NCBI GenBank assembly: GCA_004335635.1
Contig: QAXH01005254.1
Coordinates: 621-64,620, forward strand
Length of the DNA stretch: 64,000 nt
Direction: 5' to 3'
From: Chloromonas sp. AAM2
Lineage: Eukaryota; Chlorophyta; Chlorophyceae; Chlamydomonadales; Chlamydomonadaceae
A program made the translations under genes and the position numbers. Under the pieces are notes generated by a model. That model worked only from the letters and a program-made list of their open reading frames with translations, had not been told where the DNA came from and made no database searches. Shown here in pieces: positions 44,861-56,556 of the stretch (position 1 is the first letter of the stretch; every line of letters begins with the position of its first letter).

Positions 44861-45540
44861 CATTAGGCCACCCTTGCACAGTAAGAATCAACGGGACAGG
44901 TTGCATCAGCTGTGTTGCGCCCACGCCTTCAGGTATCCTTGCGCCTGTGCACATTCCCTTCCGTTTTTTTCCTCTTTTTATTTGCTTTGCTGCTAGGGTA
45001 GTTGGTGCAGACGGTTTCCAACCTCAGCTTTAGAATGTTTGTGCTCGCTGCATGTGCAGTTCCCCCACAGTATAATTCTATCAGTATAGGTTTAGTCAGT
45101 ATAGTTTGATAAGTATGGTTTTAGGTCAGTATAGTTAGCTCAGGTGGCTAGGCCACATGGGACGCATGCCTGACACTTCCAGCGTCAAACGTTTGCCTTT
45201 TGCAACTGTTCCAGCGCCAGAGGGCCAGCAGGCTGTAGCAAGGAGAGGCAGGGGTGCCCCACTCTCGACTTGGAACCGTGTTGCCAGTGATGACATTCGT
45301 ACTTTGCACCCTGCTACCACTGACCTTTTTTTTGGCTTAACGATTGTCAGGCGCGTAATTCTTGGAGAGATACTGTGTCTAGCTGCAGCACCGTGGGTTG
45401 AACCATGAAAAGCCATGTAATGATGATGATGAGTATAGTTTGATGCTGAAGCCCCACTCGTCGGATATTTTCAGAGCAGTCTGAATGCTGTAACGCATGC
45501 AGCCTCAGGCAAACACGCAAGAGCACCAGCTGAGACAGCT

Positions 45541-45665
45541 ACATGTGAAGGAGATTGCGACACACCAGGATAGTAATGGTGGTGGCCAACCCCTCGAGGT
45601 GCTATCCTGACCGCATACCTCGTTAGACCCAGAAAAGGGGCCTGAAAACATGTGCAAATCGTTCA
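45541..45665 (+). repeat. Dispersed repeat family B, copy 3
   Basis: About 125 bases nearly identical to 48049-48174, through CACACCAGGATAGTAATGGT, CAACCCCTCGAGGTGCTATC and AGACCCAGAAAAGGGGCCTG, ending ATGTGCAAATCGTTCA. Confidence 0.85.
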
Positions 45666-45940
45666 TTCTTGTCTTAGTGCTCTCCATCCTTGTCCCTTTC
45701 CCTTGCACGGCACAGCAAGGGAGGTAGGGCAGCAGGAATGGTAGGGTGCTGATAGGTGCTGTTTCAGGCAGCAGGTGCTACTTGATGCTGTTTTAGTGCC
45801 AACGGCCCAATTGCACTTGCAAAACGCTGGCAGTTTCACATCTCGTGATGCCTTTTGAGAGTTCTGGTGCCCTCTTTATTCCTTGTGTGACCGCAGAACA
45901 TGGCCTGCCCCTCATATGTAACTTCACAGCTTGAGAAGGA

Positions 45941-46268
45941 AAAAAAGTTTGCCAGTTCTGGGCCAAATCTGTGTGACTCTTCGTTCTGATGTATGTGTTT
46001 GAATGCAGCAAGTCCAACTTGACCTGGTGTGTGTGTATGCGTGTACTGTTCTACCACGGTATGTAGTGTTGATGGACAACGTTGAGCCACTCTGTGAGCC
46101 CAGCTGCCATCGGAAGTCCCCGTGCGGCACATTGAAAGACACCGAGCCGCACAGGACACCGTAAAAATCTCAGTCTCACATCACACTAAATCACCACCAC
46201 ACCCACACACATCCCACCCAGTTCCAGTGCACACCCATCAAATTGTCCCAGAACTGGCAAACTTCTTC
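45941..46268. repeat. Two facing cores of repeat family A
   Basis: AAAAAGTTTGCCAGTTCTGG (45944 onward, inverted) and ATTGTCCCAGAACTGGCAAA (46242 onward, direct) are about 280 bases apart and complementary over about 17 bases. Only the cores match; the flanks differ from longer copies. Confidence 0.6.
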
Positions 46269-47880
46269 ACCACCAGCACATTTGTGTTTTTGCGTCATGT
46301 GTTCCCTTACGCGAGGTCCCACACCGACTCAACATCCTTGCTAAACGCTCACCTCTGGTATGCAATTCATTGGCTGACACTTGGTAGCTCTTAGGAGTCT
46401 GCTGCAGGAGACTCAGGGATGTGGTGCTGTCCCATCGTGCTGTCCCTAATCAACTATCACCTATGTACTTGCCATGGCTTGAACGACTTGAAACTTTGAC
46501 TCCATGGTGGTCACGCACGAGCCAACAAACACAGCGTATCGGCGTTAGCCCAACCCTGCTCAAGGCCAGCATGACAGGCGTTACAATTTGGAAGAGCTGT
46601 GCTTCACACTGCACTGGCCAGCACCGCGCTGAGCTTATTACGGAGCAGCGGCCAACAATCATTCCTAAGGGCAAAGGGTATGACCAACGGTCGGAAACCG
46701 TGCCATGGGATACGTGATGACCTGCCTTGGCCGGGTGTGCGTATTTGTTTACAAGGAGTAAGTGCACACCAGGAAGCACGTCCGAGAATGCTGGTTTACA
46801 CCAAATTGCAAAGCCTGCCCGAGTTACGACACAACCCATAGTGCTCCTGACCCTGGAATGATCTGAACACGGCTGTAGTTTGACCACTTCACCTTCAACC
46901 AGTGTCATCGTCAACTTGACATGTCAATCAGCACAACTGCTTATCACAGCTTGTTTTTCGCAGTGTCATGTGGAGTCCTTTGTGTCGACGTGCTTTCTGG
47001 TGTGCACTCCCACCTTGTAAACCAGTGGTGCACTGGCGTGGCCTGGTCCAGAACGAAGGAAATGAATGCAACGGTGAGTGATGAAGAATCTTTCAACAAT
47101 TAGCATAGTGTAAGATGGACGGGCCCATTGAGGACTCTAGCTGGCCGACCGCCTCTGTGGGGCTGCTGAACTGACCGCTGCTCTTGCAGTAGCCTTTGCA
47201 CCCACATACCTGAAGCTGGCCCCTGGACTCTAGCTGGCAGGCAGTATGGTGATGTTTGACTAGCCGGCATTAGAAGTGGGTTCCAAGATCATCACCTGGT
47301 CTGCGTCCGTGTCAAGTTGTGACAGTGTCAATGATACACCATGCGCATGCTTACAGATGCAGTGAAAGCCATGTATCCGCCGCAATGCAACTTGCAGTTC
47401 ATAAGGTCACAAGCTAGCTTGCGCTAGTAAGTGAAATAGCATAGCAGACAGGCAAGCTAAACCAGTATACAAGACTGCACCTCCAACCAGGTGGCGTCAC
47501 TGCTCGCACCCACACCTTTACAAGAAATTTCTAAACTTTCAGGCAAAGCATTCAATTGTTATGGTGTCCGGCGAGCAGCACATTTTGCACATCCTTTCCT
47601 TTGGTTGGCCTGTTTTGGCAAAATAACAGCCAGTTCAGGCAGTCTGAAAAAAAACTCTGGCAGTTCGTGGCTCAATAGGAAGCAGGTGCAAGGCAGTGTA
47701 TATATTCACGCAGGAACTCCAGCTGATTGGCTCCCCAGTGCGCACAGAATGCATAGAGATGTACGGACAGCACAGAGAACTGCTCTGACTGATGCCACTC
47801 TACTTAACGCTGGAATCAGTCAACTGTTCACTCACGTTCTCTACAATCCATTACCAGCAAAGCAGGTGCACATTGCGTGC

Positions 47881-48020
47881 TTTGTCCACATAATGTATTC
47901 ATCGCCGCAAACAACATGGATTTGAACAACACTACACTCAGAACCCATACAAGCAGACACTGTGTAATTTTCAGTGCCAGGACGACATTCTAACAGTCAT
48001 TACCCATACCTCCATTACAT
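47881..48020 (+). repeat. Dispersed repeat family C, copy 2
   Basis: It shares TTTGTCCACATAATGTATTC, GCCGCAAACAAC and CATTACCCATACCTCCAT with copy 1 at 44763, with an insertion in the middle. It runs directly into family B copy 4. Confidence 0.7.
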
Positions 48021-48174
48021 GAGGGGAGGGATTCCAACCTGTCCAACCTACATGTGAAGGGAATTGCGACACACCAGGACAGTAATGGTGGTGGCCAACC
48101 CCTCTAGGTGCTATCCTGACCGCATACCTTGTTAGACCCAGAAAAGGGGCCTGAAAATATGTGCAAATCGTTCA
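48021..48174 (+). repeat. Dispersed repeat family B, copy 4 (longest)
   Basis: It combines the start seen in copies 1 and 2 (GAGGGGAGGGATTCCAACCT) with the later part seen in copy 3 (GTAATGGTGGTGGCCAACCC), so it best represents the whole element seen here. Confidence 0.85.
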
Positions 48175-48945
48175 ATGTTGTGCTGATTGGCATCCACAAC
48201 ATGCAGGATACATCAATCACAACGTCACGTTAGACCAACTAACCAGGCCACCCTTGAACCGAAAACCATGCGTGTCTGCCAGCCTAATGTAACACACTTG
48301 AAGCACTGCCCACTATAAACCCTTCATTTAGATTCATGAAGAATTGCCAGCTGGTTCTCGTTACGTTTCGATCACTGAGGATAGATGCATGCCAATGGAA
48401 CGTAATAGAGCCCTGCGCCAGATGCACGCATTCTCAAAGAGTCTTACGAAGAGCAACAGAAAGAAAGTTTATGGCAAGAGACTCTGCCAGCAGTAGTCGC
48501 CAAGCCGGGCTTCCAAACCATTGCATGCTCCAAACCACCGGTATGCAAGGCAGCAGCATTACATACAACACTCAGGACAGAGTCTTGCAGCTGCAGCAAC
48601 CTCAGAAGGGAACAAACTCTGCTGCCGTGATAGCTGATGCTACTCCCCAGACGGTGCAGTGTAAAGGTGACGGCATATCATGATGAGATACTTATCAGGC
48701 TGGGCATGGCAGTCTAAGTTAAGGGCGAACAGGTGAAAGACAAGGATATCACGCTGTCATGCGATGGCACCACAAGTCCCTGGCATGCATGGAGGTTGCG
48801 ACCGCAAGCATGACCGGGACAAGGCCGGCGCAGTTCCACAGCTGCAATAGCTCAAGGCCTGCCTGCTGCTTGCCACATGTTGTCCGTATAAATCCCCTCA
48901 AATTCCCTCAAGTTTGGGCAACGTAAACCGATGGATTATTATGGG

Positions 48946-51900
48946 TTATTGAGCTTGTAGCTGCTCAGATGGCAGTTTGCTCCTTTTCACAGGCGCATCC
49001 ACCGCCAGGCCGCCCACAGACAGTTCATGGCCCCTTTCAAAAGCGGCCATGTCCGCTACATCATCACGACCTGGGCTGCAGCAGCCATGAGCGATGGACG
49101 AATTGGCAGGTGTGTCGGCGGACTGGGGCCTCAGCATGTCTAGAATGCGCTCTGCTTCGCGGCAGCCCGAAAGGAAGGCGCCATGAACTGTGCCGATGCA
49201 CGGACGGTAGGTGGCTTCGCCAGCAAAGAGCACGATTGGCACACCTGTGAACGGTGGTCAAGTGCGCTGTTGAGGTGTGGTGCACAAATCGGGGTAGCAG
49301 CCATGCGACGCCAGCAAAACAAGCCGACTTTGCTCGTGCTTTGCGCATGTCTACGGCTTGACAATTGTCGACTTGTAGGTTGTGACACGCCCACCCTGTT
49401 ATCCCTTAGTGCGCACCTGACCAGTGCATGCACTCCCATTACATGCTAGCGTTCACAGGCCTGCTCACCTTCATCATTGCAGAGCGGCTCAGCTATGGCA
49501 TCCACCACTTCGCCCGTTTCTTCTGTAACGTTTACATACGAGTAGCTGCCCATGAAGAGCGGGTCCGTGCCCCACCGTGACCGCACCACGCGGGGAGGCA
49601 TGATGGCGCCGGGCGGAACGGGCACCTGCACCAGCAGGGCGGTGGTCTGACGAGCTTGATCATGTGTTCCCTTGGTTCACTGCTCCAGATGCAGACCCAC
49701 AAACAAACCACATAGCAAACCGTGCCGTGCAATCCAGCACTAAGTCCAAAACAAACAGCCGGACCATATCAGGCAGAGGCACACGCAGTGCTAGTTGCTG
49801 ACGTGGCATGTAAGGATCTCAATAGGCAGCTTGGCTCACATGTGTGTGCAAATCACATGGCCGCAAAGCCCTTGTTTATAGCGATCATCACTACCCTCAA
49901 GACTGGCCCATATGTGTGTGGTATCGACCTGCTTGGAAAGCCATCCTCCATTGCATGTTAGGGAGAATCTGCAAGAATTGCAATCCTCACCTGTGGGAAC
50001 ATCTTGAACAGTGTGGCCACGCCCTCCACCACCTCCTCCTCGCTGGCTGCCTCCATGCGCACCGCGCTGTCGCCCGTGATCCACAGCACGCCGCTCACGT
50101 GCGTGGCACCCCCGTCCAACAGGTTCACTGTGGGGGAGCGGCGCTCCGCATGGGCCAGAGCGCCCGCTGTACGTTTCCTGAGACTCACATCAGTTGCCTC
50201 CTGTGAACAAGGAGGAGGGACCAAGCTAGCAGGGTCAGACGAATGAAGGGCGAGCAATCGAGGCGTATCTGACGATGAGAGACGTAACGAGGGCCGACCA
50301 CAGCGCGATGCAAAGTAAAGCAAAAACTTGCGTTCGTACAATCAGTTGCTTCCTGGGGACAGGAGGGTCACAGTGTAAGCTGGCAGGGTGAGACGATGAA
50401 AAGCTAGCGAGAAATTCATCGAGACATCCTTAGTAGTCAAGCATAGCGAGGAGGACCGCCAACATTGTGTTAAAATGAGCCATGAGTTGGCTGCAGAAAC
50501 TCGCACGGAGTGCATGCCAAAACAAAGTGCAGATGGCATACGATAACAAAGACAAGCACCACGTGACCGGGTGTGCAGCCAGCACCTACCTGCAGCAACG
50601 AGGGCTCAATCCACTCAGGGCCTGGGCAGTAGCGCACACTATGCAAACCGTGCAGCCAATCAGGCACGTGCAGTTTGGCATCATTCGGCAAGACACACAA
50701 CCGATCGTCCAGGCAAATGGCTGCAGCCCTGGCATCAAGTGGCTGCGATAGCAATGCCGGGTGCCCTTGAGAGCCGAGCAGCATCGGCGACTTGACCGGC
50801 CAAAGGAAAGCGTACGAATGGATGGTTCGTTTGTGCTTTCGCCGCCGACCGGCGCGGTTGCCGGTGAAAGACGACCGGTGCTCGTTGTTGCTGCCTGTGT
50901 GTAGGGTGGTGTTGGTGCTGTCCTCAGATAGGCAGGGCTGGTGAGGCTGCTGCTGCTGCTGTTGGATTTGGTGGTAGTGGAGAAGTTGCTGTACTGGTGT
51001 GGGTGCGGGCCATAGTTGGGGTGAAGGGCGGCGGCCGAGGTTCCAAGGCTCGGGCAAGCCGCCAATAGCTGTTGGGGGTAGCAATGCCGACACGTCGAAA
51101 GTGGGCAATGGCTGAGGAGAGGGACTAGTCTGCAGTGTGGGATTGTGATAGTGCAAGGAATAAGGACGCTTGTTCACAGGCGATACAAATCAGTTACACA
51201 GTGAGGACAACGTCAGTGCTGAGAAATGAGGCCAAGGCCAGCTGACCAGACTGGTAGGAGTGGAGAATGAATTTATAATGTCATAATCAAGGGAAATGAC
51301 CAAGAGAAATATGCTTACCAGGGCAGGGGATGCGGGTGGCCGCCAGCCTGGTGAGGACGCGGACCGTCCATGCTCCATGCTGCCCGTTGAGACATGCTCT
51401 GGGGATGCATGCGGCAGCGTCACCACACTAGTGGTAGCAGACTGCGGCTCATGGTGTGGCTGGTGTGGCTGCTGTGGCGTGCCATTGTGATGCACGGGCG
51501 AGGATGTGGATAGGTTGGCGTGGGAGGTCAGCCAGGCAGCTGCATCGCGGGCGCGGTGCGCTTCGATTTCAAACTCGATAAAGAGCTTGTCGGCAACGCC
51601 GATGCGCACGGATGACATTGCATCCACCTTCCACTGCGGATAGCGGCAGTGGGGATAATGTGAGCCACTGGCAGCAAGTGCTCACTCGTTGATTGTGAAA
51701 GAACGCCACTTTAGCGAAGGTGGTCGATTAGGTCGGCAAAAGCCACGCAGCAAGTGGTTGTAGCACAATCACTGACCCAGATGCAAAGCTTTGACGAGTT
51801 TGCACACATGCCTTCACAGCACCATGTCCATGCTTTCCACGAATATTCAAAGTTACCTGTGGGAGGGGTGGGTAGAAAAGTTGTTCGTGCTGTGACTGCA

Positions 51901-53999
51901 ACACGCCCAGTGAGGTGGTCACCAGGACGCAGTGGGCATCAAAAGTGGCGCCATTTTCGCAGCAGACAGTCACGCCCTGTGGACCGTACTCGATGCGTGT
52001 CACGCGATGGTTGTAGTGGATGTCCAACCCCTGGGCGAGTATCTCAGCCAGCGCTTGATAGCCGCCAGGGACAGGCATGTTGGGGCCTTCAAGAGTCTCG
52101 TACTCCCTGCAGATGTGCGCACAAACTAGCGAGGATATGTGCATTGCCCAACCGACCAACCCTTTTTGCAGCAACTGAACAATGTACAGGCGTGAGAAAG
52201 AGCAGTGGCATGTTTGCAGATTGTTGCCTTGCGCAAAGCCAAACAATCAGGCCAATTGCATGAGCTCAATCGTGTTGCCCTCAGACTACGAGCGATCCAT
52301 CCCAGATAATGCTCAACCATTGAATGAAGCGTGGCCTTACATGAATCCGGCCGGGGTGCATGCGAACGTCACTTGGTATGCCTGCATGCTGCCAAACCAG
52401 GACGTGTTCATCACAGTCACCTTGCAAAGGCGAGGCTGACATCATCTGTGGAAAAGAACCCGTCAAAAGTGCGCTGCAGCTTCTCCCGGAAGTGCCATGT
52501 GTCCGCAAATGCTTGCAGGGCTTCCCCTTGCAAGCCTTCTGAAGCCACAGCCTGCATGAACGGATACAATCACACGTCTGTGATAGCACCGGCCTGGCAT
52601 GCAATGCCTGATGCAGCTTGTGCCGCCCACTAGTCTGCTGTATCATGGGCTATTTGAATACCAGCCTTGCTCCTAAGTGATCCAAAGGCAGCACTCCAGC
52701 AACCTGCATGTCCCATTGTCCAGTACTGTGGGTGGTGCCACAATGAGCTGCTTGTGGATGGTGCCACAATGAATGGGATGCTGCCACTCCTCCACCTATG
52801 CGGTCAAACCGTGTGGTCGAACATTTCCATTGCCTCATCCCATGACAGGTTGGTGAGCGTTTGGATACGCTTCTCCATTCTAACCTGCTGCCAGGCTGTG
52901 TGGAAGGTGCTGCATAGGCTTCTCCATTTCAACCTGCTGCACTGTCAGTAATCGTGGTTGTGAGCTGCCTGTACACACCTCATCAAAAGTGCGCCTGAGC
53001 ACGTCTCCTATGCTGCCATCCCCTAGATGAGCACCCTGAGTGCATTCATCCGCTGCATCCGTGTACCTGCAAGCATGGAAAGGCACATGCAAGTGTGAAC
53101 ATGACACGAGAAGAGGCAATGCGTGCACTGAAAGAACATGGCCTGCATGTGTGTCAGCGCATTGCCAACATGCACTGTCGCCAAATTGAATGCATTTGTT
53201 GTTACACCTACCTGCCAACAGCCTCCATGGCAACTCCGTTCAGCTCTCCACTGAGGAGTTGTGTTTCAAGCGGCCGAGCGAAATGCAACTGCCAATCAAT
53301 GTCGTGTTTTTGGGCCTCTGCGTGCAGCAGCATGCAATACACAGTGTGTTAAACTGCAGTGTGTTAAACTTCAGTGTGTTAAACTTCAGTGTGTTAAACT
53401 TCAGTGTGTTAAACTTCAGTGTGTTAAACTTCAACTCACGCTCAGCTTCCATGTGTACATGTCACAGCGTGCCGTTGGCACCGCACGCATGCAGCATGTT
53501 GTGTGAGTGCAAGTGCATGCCCAAAAAGTGGAGGCTGCGGCAGCCACTCGCTTGCATGCATGGCAAGACGCACCCGGATCGCAGCGGATGTCCTTGGCGA
53601 CGCCTTGCCAAACAGCCATATCGTATACTGGGTTGTCTCGAACGCCATGGAACCATGTAGCGCCCAGCTCGACTGGGGTGCCACTTGGCAGCTGCGAAGG
53701 CGAGCGCTCAAACATACCTGTCTGCCAGCGTGTCACTACCATGCTCACAGTGTGTGCAGATGCACCTGCTACGACATGTTGCTAGAGGTTCGCAAAGATG
53801 TGTCACGATTAGGTGTATCAGCAAAAGTCCGGCTTTTGGCACTCGCCTTTGCTCCGCGTGCTCTCCCCCCGACAGCATCACTGGCTTCCAAGAGAACTAC
53901 TTGGCAATCAGACTGAGCCGTAAGTGTTCTCGCTGCGCTGAGGCCAGCGAAGCCGCATCCAATGATGACAATGCGCCTTTGAGTGGACGCCATGTTCAT
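48946..53999 (-). CDS. PAO: FAD-dependent amine oxidase, polyamine oxidase-like
   Basis: Twelve minus-strand exons join in phase from ATG at 53999 to TAA at 48946: 53847-53999, 53574-53691, 53212-53245, 52979-53066, 52810-52884, 52421-52551, 51857-52106, 51319-51633, 50590-51129, 49991-50200, 49469-49625 and 48946-49244, for 789 residues. The start has the FAD-binding RIVIIGCGFAGLSAAR with the acidic strand end VVLLEASDAVGGRARG. Later come PVELGATWFHG, MPVPGGYQALAEILAQGLDI, VLVTTSLGVLQ, FMGSYSYV and the FAD-closing FAGEATYRPCIGTVHGAFLSG. This order is that of flavin amine oxidases of the polyamine/spermine oxidase type, which oxidise polyamines and give H2O2; the exact substrate and location are unknown. 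About 250 residues of Gln/Pro/His/Ser-rich filler, with a basic RRRKHKR patch, interrupt the substrate domain in exons 8-9. Intron 1 would use a GC donor (AAG|GCGAGT), and exon 3 is only 34 bp with a weak acceptor. The alternative start, two codons downstream, is equally good. Confidence 0.88.
53335..53432. repeat. Minisatellite, 15-bp unit, PAO intron 2
   Basis: Six copies of CAGTGTGTTAAACTT lie in the intron between the 118-bp and 34-bp exons. Because 15 is a multiple of three, both strands read as repetitive peptides, but the surroundings are intronic. Confidence 0.9.
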
Positions 54000-54369
54000 T
54001 GTGCTCCGGAAGGCACACTCCGGCGGGGCATCACAACCTAGGCAAAAGCCCTCTGCGTTCCTTATCCGACACCAAGATATAGTGATGTGTGGCGATTCCA
54101 GGACCTTTGCAGCCCCCTTCCGGAATCGAAGTGTCGGAGACACCAGAAAATGGAAGTTAGCTCAGGATAAACCTACTACGTTGTCGTCGGCTTGGTGCGT
54201 CAGGGACAAAACAAGCCAGAGCGCGTGCGGCTCCAACTCCCTGGGCAGAAAAGGACCCGAGATATTGCCACGTGCCGGCGGTTTGTTCCGGTCTGTCTGA
54301 CGTGTTCCTTTCCATGGCACTGCCCATTCCATCGTGTTCAGCTTGATACGTCAGTCTCCTTCTTTCACC
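54000..54369. promoter_or_regulatory. Divergent intergenic region, PAO / 54.4-kb gene
   Basis: These 370 bases separate two start codons on opposite strands and must hold both promoters. No TATA box or known motif is recognised. Confidence 0.45.
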
Positions 54370-56556
54370 ATGCACGCCCATGCACCTGCTCCTGCCGCCC
54401 AAGGCGCAGCCAGCCATCGCCGACCGCAATGCACCATGCACGCCGTACCTAAGCCATCTGCAGACTCCCAAGAACTTGCATTGCAGACCCTATTGCAACG
54501 TGTGCGCGGTGGACCCAGTATCGCACCAGCCAAGGTGGCCACAAGCCCATGGACCTCCAAACCCAGCAGCAGCCCAAAAAGCCCTGCCAAGTCGAAGCCA
54601 ACTCCCAAGCCTAAGGCCCTTGCCAAACGCACCAACACCCCTGCCAAGGCGCAGCAGCCACGAGCACAGCCACCCAGCAAGCCAAGCCAGCAAGCACCTT
54701 TGGACTTGAGTGCAGAGGAAAGCGACCGTCTGTTTGATGAGGTTGCATCCATTGTAGCAGCACAAGACTGGTCAGCCATTGAAGAAGACGAGCCAGATGT
54801 GCAAACTCAGCAACACAGCGAGGCGTCCCTCGTTGCAAGCACCACCACCAGCAGCACCGCCACCCTAACAGCCAGCAGCTTTAAAGGGTTTGGTGCCCCA
54901 CCCAGGGAGCTCACCTCAGGTGCAGCCGTTTCCAAAACACAATCCACTAAGGACGCTGACGAAGGTGCTGTGCTGACAAGCAGCAGCAGCAGCAGTGGCA
55001 AGCAAAGCCGCGCAGCAGCCAAGCTTTCTGGCTCCCTAAAACATCCGAGCGTGGTGAGTTGAAAGTTGTACCAATGCACCTGCTTGTTGTTTTCATGTCA
55101 AAATCACTGTGCAACTGTGTAGTCAATTAGGACATGTCCTTAAGGCTGTTCCCATGGCCCATGGTGGACTTGAGCAGCATCCAGCTTTGATTGTAATTTT
55201 CCTCAAATTTAAACGTCCAGCTCCAATGAGCAACCCTTTGCTATTTGCACTCATCACTTCGTAACTCCCGCTGGTAGCTGCTTGCACATGCCATACCAGA
55301 GCATTGGTCTAGCATGTCACGTGCCCACTGCTTCACACCAGTGCGTACGACGCGCTGCACTTCTACATTCATTTAGACGTGCCCCTCTGCCTGCGCAGCC
55401 CGCTCTTCGCATCTTCCTCTATGCGGCAGAGGCTAGCAAGACGCAAGAGGCACTGCAGCAGGCAGGCTGGGCGGACCGGGTGCGTGGGAGCTCGGATGGA
55501 ACACCGAATGGCAGGCCATGCTATTATGGTTCTACTGGCCGGCTTTTGCTACTGCTTTCCGCATTGTACGAATTAAAGGAGTAAAAGCACATCACTGTTG
55601 AGCAGGACAAGGCAAACCTTTGCCTGTCCTGTGTCGTACATTGCACGTGGGATGCATGCTGGAAACCCTTGGGTCTATGTGTGGTCCGTGCTAAGTGGTG
55701 CTTGGCTTGCCAGCATTTTGTGAAATCAAACCTTAGCTGTGTGCCCTGCTTGGCTTTCCTTGTAGGTTGTTGTGTCGGAAGACCTCAAGTCTGCTCATGC
55801 AGTGGTGGCGACCAAGGTGGCACGAAATGGCAAGCACAACAAGCTGCAGCAGGTGGGCCGAGTGCGAATTGGTTTGCCTTGCTTGTGCAGTAGGACGTAT
55901 GATGCAAAAATTGGAAAAACAAGTCAGTGTGTGCACGCTGTTGCGCTATGCATCAACTCCTAGGGTCAGCATGAACACTCATTGGGTACCCCATTCATGA
56001 CAGAACGAAAGAGCGAGCACGCCACACAAAGTGAAGGGGATTTCCACTCAGTCAGAAGATGTTAGTCGCTGCAGCTTTCCATCAAAGCTTCAGTCGATGT
56101 GTGGGAGTGACCAAACACCTTCACTTGCCTGAGCGCGCTTGCCGTATGCTTTGCTGAGATTGCATCACGATCTTACCGTTGTTTTGCACGTGTTGCCATG
56201 CTGCAAGGAAGGCCAAGGCATCACTGCTGCTCTGTTCATGGCCACAGGGTGACAGGACAGCGCGGAATGCCGGTGTGCCGTTTGTTTGCGTGGGGCGGCA
56301 CATGACACGTGACAACCTTGTGCTTGCGCTGGCACCAGTGCTGCAGTCGCATCGGGCACGCCATGGCGTGGTGGATGAGAGGGCGCTTGCCTCAGCCATT
56401 GCCAAGGCCGGTGTGAGTGATAAGGCAGCAGCAGAGAAGGCCGCGGCTGAAGCAGCCAAGCTGCAGCCCGGGTGGAAGAACAGGATGTTGCACGAGCTGG
56501 GGCTGGTGCTGCCAACCCAAACAGACGCTGTGCTAGCGCCAGTGGATAGCCAATAG
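54370..56556 (+). CDS. Unrecognised protein; C-terminus like the Ycf45/R3H-NTPase tail domain
   Basis: Four exons join in phase 0: 54370-55053, 55399-55479, 55766-55852 and 56248-56556, from an ATG in good context (TTCACCATGC) to TAG, giving 386 residues. The first ~110 residues are Pro/Lys/Ser/Ala-rich and basic (KPKALAKRTNTPAKAQQP), then a short helix-like acidic part (LSAEESDRLFDEVASIV) and a Ser/Thr-rich linker follow. The last 150 residues look folded: ALRIFLYAAEASKTQEAL, VVVSEDLKSAHAVVATKVAR, ARNAGVPFVCVGRHMTRDNL. The pattern (strand, two-residue-position naming, 'exposed to VVATK', 'GVPFVCVG', then helix) resembles the tail after the R3H domain in Ycf45/SpoIIIAA-like NTPases, where it reads EADxVLTLK...GIPVYxV. 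No ATPase or R3H motif is present, so function is unknown. The basic N-terminus could be a transit peptide or nucleic-acid-binding tail. Gene structure is well supported; the domain resemblance is weak. Confidence 0.65.

Larger units (their letters stand above)
44049..48945. other. Repeat-rich intergenic DNA
   Basis: Nearly 5 kb has no recognisable gene. It holds a copy of a WD40 exon end (44716-44757), two copies of a family C segment (44763-44860, 47881-48020), two copies of family B (45541-45665, 48021-48174) and two cores of family A (about 45941-45965 and 46243-46268). Open frames such as 47491-47925 and 48336-48683 show no family resemblance or splice support and are treated as chance frames in old transposon-like DNA. 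Confidence 0.5.

Noticed and set aside
46450..46914. 154-codon minus-strand frame
   Set aside because: No family resemblance and no conserved motif; surrounded by repeat cores.
47491..47925. 144-codon plus-strand frame
   Set aside because: No domain, codon bias or splice context; it lies in repeat-rich DNA beside family B and C copies.
52373..52420. Extra PAO exon reading SMQAYQVTFACTPAGF
   Set aside because: It fits the phase, but the intron before it would be only 32 bases. Direct joining of 52421 to 52106 is also in phase and preserves the conserved segment.
53240..53452. Repetitive LKFNT-type protein frame
   Set aside because: Encoded by the 15-bp minisatellite in PAO intron 2; open on both strands because the period is a multiple of three.
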